DNA of 49,636 nucleotides from Prolixibacteraceae bacterium (GTDB lineage: Bacteria; Bacteroidota; Bacteroidia; Bacteroidales; Prolixibacteraceae), in assembly GCA_021740385.1 (NCBI GenBank), contig JAIOZY010000042.1:1-49636 (forward strand). Direction: 5' to 3'. This document shows, piece by piece, positions 44,677 through 49,636 of the stretch (its first letter is position 1; every line of letters begins with the position of its first letter). The notes below the pieces were generated by a model. It searched no databases. It was not told where the DNA came from and worked only from the letters and a program-made list of their open reading frames with translations. The position numbers were made by a program, and so were the translations under genes.

Positions 44677-46449
44677 TCAGCTGCGTGACAGTGAAAAATT
44701 AAATTCGATACCCCCGCCCAGCAGGTTTTTTACCGAAATTTCGCCGCTATGCAACTGGATGGCATTTTTTACAATTGAAAGACCGAGGCCGGTACCGCCT
44801 TTCTCGCGCGAGCGGCCTTTATCGACCCGGTAAAAGCGCTCGAAAATGCGGGACAAATGCCCCTCGGGGATGCCCGCGCCCGAGTCGGTATACGAAAAGT
44901 AATGATGGGTTTTGTCGGAGAGGTAGTTTTTTATTTCAATGGTAATGTTATCGCCCGCGTAGCGAATGCTGTTTTCAATGAGGTTGAGAAATACCGAAGA
45001 GATGAGCGACTCGTTTCCCTTTATTTTTATCCCGGGTTCGATTTTATTGTAACATTTTATTTTGTGTTCAATTAGCTGAGCGCTTAAATTTTCAATGACA
45101 TCTTTTACAAGTGACCTTGCATCAAGCTCTTCAAATTCGAACAAACTGCCACCCTCTTCGATGTTATTCAGTAGCGAAACATCGTCGAGCAGGCTGCTCA
45201 ACCGTTCCGACTGGTTATAGGCACGTTCAACAAAATGAACCTTTTTATCTTCGGGGATATCCCCTGCCGATAAAATCGTTTCGAGGTAACCCCTGATCGA
45301 CGAAACCGGGGTTTTTAGCTCGTGGGCTATGTTGGCTGTAAGTTGCTGTTTTATTAAACGCCGCTTTTCGGGTTTGCTAATGTCGTTCAACACAATCTCA
45401 AATCCCTTGTCGGCAAAAACAATCACCCGCACCTCAAAATAGTTTTCGTTCTTTTGAAATTTGAAAGAATGGCCGGGATAATCTGTTTTTTCGGCAAAAT
45501 CAATGTCTTTTTGGCCCTCAACAAAATCGAAGGCGGGTTTTAATTCAGGCAAGTCAAAAATATCCGATGATAAAACAGAAGGTTTATCGGAAATGAGGTT
45601 TATATATTTCACAAAATTATTATTCCTCAGGATGTTTTCTTTTTTTGCATTGTAAAAAGCCACCCCTTCTTTTAGCAAGTCGAGGTGTTGAAACAACTTT
45701 TCTTTTTCGAGGGTTAAATCCTGTTTTGCCTTGTTTAGCTTGTTGTAAATGCCAACAATTTGCTGGTTAATGGTCACCAGCTCCTTATCGGAAAACTGGA
45801 TTTCTTCTTTAATAAACTGACCCTGCCCAGCCCTTACCGAAATGTCTTTTAACTGGTTGATGAATCTACTGATACGGTTGGTTACCACGTTCATCGAAAG
45901 CCACATTAAAATAAACAGCGCTACAATGAATACAATAAAAAGCGGGTTGGTTTTCAGGAAGTTTTTTATTTCAACATCGTACAGCATGGCCACCCTTACA
46001 ATGTAGGGCTCGTAATATTTTGCATAATAATAATAGTTTTCGCGGGTTGTTGTCGAAAACCGGATGTTGCTGCCTTTGGGTTCGTTCAGGGCTTTTTGTA
46101 TTTCAGGCCTCTGAAGGTGGTTTTCCATACTGTCAACATCGCCCACTTCGCTGTCGTAAAGTACCAGGCCCGTGGTATCGATAACCGTAAGCCTCACGTT
46201 ATGATCGGAAAGCAGTCTCACAAGCGAATCGAGCTGTTCCGGCTGGTTCGCCTCAAAAACGTTTTTTTGAAAAATATACCGCGATGAAAAAAGGGAAATA
46301 TTATCGAGCGTATTTTCAAGCTGATCGATTTTATACTGCTTTTCACGCTCGTACTGAAAAAGGAAAATTACTACAGTAAAAACAGTAAAAAGTGTGATGT
46401 ATGAAAAAAGAATGCGACGTTTAAATGTCTGTTCCTTGTAAAAGGCCAT
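44677..46449 (-). CDS. PhoR-like sensor histidine kinase
   Basis: 590 residues. TM at about 13-31, a periplasmic sensor loop to ~163, TM at about 168-187, a HAMP-like linker with a coiled coil (about 190-255), a PAS-like region to ~355, HisKA with LTANIAHELKTPVSSIRG (His376), and HATPase_c with NLIENSIRYAGD, DSGAGIPEGHL, FYRVDKGRSREKGGTGLGLSIVK. Order and length fit PhoR-type kinases. It starts 11 nt after the regulator stop, so both come from one transcript. The PhoU-like gene downstream points to phosphate sensing, but the sequence alone does not prove the signal. Confidence 0.93.
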   Translation of the reverse strand: MAFYKEQTFKRRILFSYITLFTVFTVVIFLFQYEREKQYKIDQLENTLDNISLFSSRYIFQKNVFEANQPEQLDSLVRLLSDHNVRLTVIDTTGLVLYDSEVGDVDSMENHLQRPEIQKALNEPKGSNIRFSTTTRENYYYYAKYYEPYIVRVAMLYDVEIKNFLKTNPLFIVFIVALFILMWLSMNVVTNRISRFINQLKDISVRAGQGQFIKEEIQFSDKELVTINQQIVGIYNKLNKAKQDLTLEKEKLFQHLDLLKEGVAFYNAKKENILRNNNFVKYINLISDKPSVLSSDIFDLPELKPAFDFVEGQKDIDFAEKTDYPGHSFKFQKNENYFEVRVIVFADKGFEIVLNDISKPEKRRLIKQQLTANIAHELKTPVSSIRGYLETILSAGDIPEDKKVHFVERAYNQSERLSSLLDDVSLLNNIEEGGSLFEFEELDARSLVKDVIENLSAQLIEHKIKCYNKIEPGIKIKGNESLISSVFLNLIENSIRYAGDNITIEIKNYLSDKTHHYFSYTDSGAGIPEGHLSRIFERFYRVDKGRSREKGGTGLGLSIVKNAIQLHSGEISVKNLLGGGIEFNFSLSRS

Positions 46450-46460
46450 AATCCCCTCAA

Positions 46461-47144
46461 TTACTGGTCGTCTTCAAATAAATAGCCATACCCCGATTTG
46501 CCCTTGATGTTTTTCCCGTAAGGCCCGATTTTTTTCCTCAGGCGGGCAATGTTTACATCAACGTTGCGGTCAGTAACTACAACATCATCTTTCCAAACCT
46601 GGTTTAATATTTCTTCACGGGTGATGTATTTCCCCTTGTTCCTCAATAAAATACTGAGTATATCGAACTCTTTACGGGTGAGAACAACCGGATTATCCGA
46701 TATGGTTACCTTTTTTTTGCCTGTATCTAACTCGAGACCTTCAAATACCAAAGCACTATTTACCTGTGTTTTTCCCCTTTTCAGTATGGCCTTTGCCCGG
46801 GCAATCACTTCCTTAATTGAAAAAGGTTTTTTGATGAAATCGTCACCGCCAACATTAAAACCGGTAAGCATATCGTTTTCGGTTGTTTTGGCCGTGAGGA
46901 AAATGATGGGTATTTGCAGTTTTTTCTCTTTACGGATGATGTCGGCCAGGCGGTAGCCAGAAATTTCGCCCATCATAATATCAAGTATCAGCAGGTCGAA
47001 TTTTTCTATTGGAAGCTTTAAAGCCTCTTCGGCCGAAAATGCCGTTTCTACCTCAAAGCCTTCACTTTCGAGGTTAAATTTTAGAATTTCACACAGGTCG
47101 CGTTCATCGTCAACAACCAATATCTTTTTTTTCTCCTCACTCAT
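46461..47144 (-). CDS. OmpR/PhoB-family response regulator
   Basis: 227 residues from the ATG at 47144 (MSEEKKKILVVDDE); an ATG seven codons upstream is possible. Receiver: DDE near 10-12, phospho-acceptor Asp in LLILDIMMGE near 53, Thr in IFLTAKT, Lys in FIKKPFS. Linker, then a winged-helix DNA-binding domain (LTRKEFDILSILLRNKGKYITREEIL, DRNVDVNIARLRKKIG, KGKSGYGYLF). It should bind direct repeats as a dimer and switch genes in response to the kinase downstream; nearby candidates are the TonB receptor operon and the T9SS cargo gene. Confidence 0.94.
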   Translation of the reverse strand: MSEEKKKILVVDDERDLCEILKFNLESEGFEVETAFSAEEALKLPIEKFDLLILDIMMGEISGYRLADIIRKEKKLQIPIIFLTAKTTENDMLTGFNVGGDDFIKKPFSIKEVIARAKAILKRGKTQVNSALVFEGLELDTGKKKVTISDNPVVLTRKEFDILSILLRNKGKYITREEILNQVWKDDVVVTDRNVDVNIARLRKKIGPYGKNIKGKSGYGYLFEDDQ

Positions 47145-47279
47145 AAGAACCAAATGATTAAGCATTAAAAAATGGTAAAATCCATAATAAGAGGCTGCAA
47201 GTTAATCAATATTTTAAAAAACGAAGGATTCGAAAGAAAAAGCACAAAAGCAGGTTAGGAAAACATCGGGATTGCACCG

Positions 47280-49208
47280 TTAGTAAACAAATATTTTTTC
47301 TGCCCGGGTCACTTTTTCCGATACCACCGTCACAATGTAAATTCCCGGGCTGAAACCCGAAAGGGAAAATTGCTTATGAAAACTACTCCAGCGCTTATGC
47401 TGCATTTTTTTCCCATTAAGCCCCGAAATGTAAATATCGGCTTCGCCGGCCCTGGGAATGTCAATGTGTATTTCCTTATCCAGCTGGCTGTATCTCATGC
47501 TAATTTCCGGTTTAAAAAGTACTGAAACAGCGGCCTGTGTGCTGGTTTTTTCGCATAGAACCCAGTCTTCGGGATCGAAAATAACCGAATCGGGGTTACC
47601 CGCAAAATCAATACTGAAAAGCTGATTGTTTTGGGTTTGGTGCAACCAGTGAACGCTTTCCTCGCCATTTTCATATACAACACATGGCATTTTCATCTCG
47701 AAAAAAGGGCCGCCGGTTACCGATGGGGCTTGTTCCAGTTTTACCTGAATTTCCTTGCCATCGGAAGCCCATTGCATTTGTATAACCGGATAACCTTCGC
47801 CATAAACCCAGTCGGCAAAAAATTCGTCGAGGGTAGTATCGGCAACCAATTCAAAATTTTCTTTTAAAACCGAAGTAGCGGCAAAACCGTTAACAGCACG
47901 TGCGTCGCGAAGGTAGCTTCTCACGCTTTCGAAAAAAAGCGCATCGCCCAACTGCCCACGCAACATGTGTAGCACATAAGCGGCCTTGTAGTACGACAGG
48001 CGAGAGTCGAAAATCCGCTCAATACCTGTAGCATCATAAACGTAAACCGAACCGCCGGGTTCGCTTTTTATCATATCGACTGTACCTTTCCGCCAATCGT
48101 CCCAGTATTTAGGCCAAAAATGTTCGTAGGTTAAAGCCGTGAGGTAGGTTGCAAAACCTTCGTTTAGCCATATTTCGTTCCAGCTTTCGCACGTAATGAA
48201 ATCGCCAAACCACTGATGCGCCATTTCATGAGCGATTAAAGCCCGTGAAAATGAACCCATCGAACTCATGGTTTGATGCTCCATGCCCCCACCCCAACTG
48301 CATTGAGCATGACCGTATTTTTCATTGCTGAACGGGTACCCTGTAAACAATTCGCTATACAGGTACAGGTAATCGCCCGTTATCGAAAGTTTTTCCCTGG
48401 CTTCTTCCAGTTGTTCGGGATAAACGTAGTTGACAATTTCCACGTTTTCGCCCCCGGGTAAAACCACTTCATCGGTAAAAACCGCGTAATTGGTTGTTGA
48501 AATAAAAACGAGATACGTTGCTATTGGATGCCGGTGTTGCCAGTGGCAGGTACGCGTGTTGCCCGTCAGAATATCGGCAACAAGCACGCCGTTTGAAGCA
48601 GTGCGGTACACCAATGGCGATGTAACAATCACATCAATGGAATCGATTTTGTCAGAAAGGCTTTGTTTACAAGGCCACCAGTTGCGCGCTCCCTCGGGTT
48701 GCGAAAGGGTGGTTATTACGGGAAACCCGTTGTGAAACGACTGCTGAAATGAACCAAAGCCGGTAGCGGCAGGATCGCCTTCATAAACAATTTCAAACGT
48801 TCCCATTTCATTTCTATCCAACGTTTCAGGCAGCATAATCTCCACCCGGTTGTCACGATGCACAAATTCAAGCCCGTGGCCATTGCATGTCACAGCATGT
48901 ACATTCATGTTACCCGATAAATCAATGCTTACTTTTTCCAAACGGTTAACCAACGACTCAAATTCAAAATATACGTTCCCTGATATGTAATTCACGGCCG
49001 GATCAACTTCAAGGGTTAAACGGTTATAGGTAAGGTCCCACTTTTCAGCGCCTTCCGACTCAGTTTGCTGAAAATATTTTTGTCGGGCAGTAAGCATTTC
49101 TGCTTCAAAAAACTGCTTGTCAAATCCCAATCCCTGCCCGCTTACAGGAAACGATAAGGCCAAAACCATAACAAACGTGAATGCCGATATTTTGTAGAAT
49201 TTTCCCAC
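47280..49208 (-). CDS. Secreted M1-family aminopeptidase with T9SS sorting domain
   Basis: 642 residues from a GTG at 49208, which has AAGG just before it; a TTG five codons upstream is the alternative. Signal peptide to about VSGQ. M1 fold: N-terminal beta domain, exopeptidase motif GGGMEHQ near 306-311, zinc site HEMAHQWFGD with the third ligand Glu 18 residues later in WLNEGFATYL (His327, His331, Glu350), and a catalytic Tyr in the DSRLSYYKAAYVLH region. The last ~75 residues (ADIYISGLNGKK, GFSPGIYIVTVVSEKVTRAEKIFVY) are a T9SS type A sorting domain, so the enzyme is exported to the surface or medium to trim peptides. Confidence 0.93.
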   Translation of the reverse strand: MGKFYKISAFTFVMVLALSFPVSGQGLGFDKQFFEAEMLTARQKYFQQTESEGAEKWDLTYNRLTLEVDPAVNYISGNVYFEFESLVNRLEKVSIDLSGNMNVHAVTCNGHGLEFVHRDNRVEIMLPETLDRNEMGTFEIVYEGDPAATGFGSFQQSFHNGFPVITTLSQPEGARNWWPCKQSLSDKIDSIDVIVTSPLVYRTASNGVLVADILTGNTRTCHWQHRHPIATYLVFISTTNYAVFTDEVVLPGGENVEIVNYVYPEQLEEAREKLSITGDYLYLYSELFTGYPFSNEKYGHAQCSWGGGMEHQTMSSMGSFSRALIAHEMAHQWFGDFITCESWNEIWLNEGFATYLTALTYEHFWPKYWDDWRKGTVDMIKSEPGGSVYVYDATGIERIFDSRLSYYKAAYVLHMLRGQLGDALFFESVRSYLRDARAVNGFAATSVLKENFELVADTTLDEFFADWVYGEGYPVIQMQWASDGKEIQVKLEQAPSVTGGPFFEMKMPCVVYENGEESVHWLHQTQNNQLFSIDFAGNPDSVIFDPEDWVLCEKTSTQAAVSVLFKPEISMRYSQLDKEIHIDIPRAGEADIYISGLNGKKMQHKRWSSFHKQFSLSGFSPGIYIVTVVSEKVTRAEKIFVY

Positions 49209-49295
49209 CTTAATAAAAAACAATTACCGTGATAAAGTTCAAAACAAAATTTAACCTGAACTATTCATAAATCATAAAAATATGAATAAAGTTCA

Positions 49296-49311
49296 TTCGC
49301 CAGCTGGCGAA
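49296..49311. repeat. Perfect 16-bp palindrome
   Basis: TTCGCCAGCTGGCGAA, fully self-complementary; its core CGCCAGCTGGC occurs again at 49500-49510, about 200 bp on. Confidence 0.7.
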
Positions 49312-49328
49312 CCGATTTAGATAGCTTG

Positions 49329-49347
49329 TCCCGAACTTGATTCGGGA
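49329..49347. repeat. Short inverted repeat
   Basis: TCCCGAA (49329-49335), CTTGA, TTCGGGA (49341-49347): perfect 7-bp stem in the right-end repeat cluster. Confidence 0.55.
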
Positions 49348-49636
49348 AAGTTTAACTTTTTTAAAAAAGTTTTACTGAATCTTAGTCGCTATCAAAGATA
49401 GGAGGCTGTCCAAAAAGTGATAAAAGGTGTCATTTCGATTGTAATGAGAAATCTGTTTGATATAGATATCAACATCTTATAAGAGAGCGGATTTCTCTCC
49501 GCCAGCTGGCTATTGCCGTTAACTTTGGCATAATATTGTTTCTTTAAATATCTGACAATGTGTTTTTTTGCCTTTCTTTTGTTCAATTATTAGATTCGGA
49601 ATTAATGGATTAAATATTTTTATAAACCATTCGTCT

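Larger units (their letters stand above)
49209..49636. other. Gene-free right end with palindromic repeats
   Basis: No gene supported. Contains the palindromes at 49296-49311 and 49329-49347, a GAGGCTGTCCAAAAAGTG-like stretch at 49402-49419, and a second CGCCAGCTGGC at 49500-49510. Composition and layout look like dispersed repeat DNA of Bacteroidota. Confidence 0.5.

Noticed and set aside
49392-49586. 64-codon minus-strand frame at the right end
   Set aside because: Lies in repeat-like DNA and has no domain or start signal.

Overview
The window reads as chromosome of a member of the phylum Bacteroidota, most likely a marine or sediment Bacteroidales/Marinilabiliales-type organism (Prolixibacteraceae-like; inference). 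The signs are TAnnTTTG-type -7 promoter boxes, weak Shine-Dalgarno sites, an atpD-atpC pair with a very short epsilon subunit, type III glutamine synthetase, lipoproteins, a CarboxypepD_reg/TonB-dependent receptor, C-terminal type IX secretion (T9SS) sorting domains and MORN-type YwqK proteins. No rRNA, tRNA, CRISPR array, phage or intact insertion sequence was seen.

Layout. 1-5580 (minus strand): atpD-atpC, a polyprenyl synthetase and an MMPL/RND exporter joined stop-to-start. 5710-9037: a Na/Pi cotransporter convergent with an S41 protease. 9189-11459: a PAS histidine kinase with a single-domain response regulator. 11659-15568: rmuC, an aminotransferase and alanine dehydrogenase. 15569-16675: a gene-free 1.1 kb with two tandem copies of a small-RNA-like unit, followed by a decayed repeat region. 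16676-19405: valS carrying in-frame GC-rich insertions. 19465-25367: a nucleoside-hydrolase-like secreted protein, a protein with a C-terminal PLSxWG/TM/basic anchor, a beta-propeller protein with a CxxCH motif and an FMN-binding-like tail, a broken msrB, an M20 peptidase and a class I amidotransferase. 25589-30230: glnN and a GH95 fucosidase. 30273-34202: a thioredoxin-like/ThuA/nfo operon divergent from a ROK kinase. 34203-35700: a hairpin-rich spacer and two small exported proteins. 35856-41040: a TonB-dependent receptor plus a duplicated beta-helix lipoprotein. 41407-49208: a T9SS cargo protein, a PhoB/PhoR-like two-component pair with a stand-alone PhoU-like protein, and an M1 aminopeptidase. 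The window ends in palindromic intergenic repeats.

Functional threads. Phosphate: a Na/Pi symporter with PhoU tail, a PhoB/PhoR-like pair followed by a PhoU-like domain that normally sits on PiT transporters, and a nearby TonB receptor/lipoprotein pair that could be part of the same response (inference). Nitrogen: alanine dehydrogenase, GSIII, an aminotransferase and an amidotransferase. Cell surface: T9SS cargo, an exosortase-type anchor candidate and several lipoproteins.

The strongest undescribed signal is the pair of ~115-nt units at 15709-16085. Each has its own promoter, a 5' H-type pseudoknot candidate and a perfect intrinsic terminator; the only two differences between the copies lie in the predicted unpaired loop, while the DNA outside the conserved parts has diverged. 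The second is the set of GC-rich palindromic insertions inside valS.
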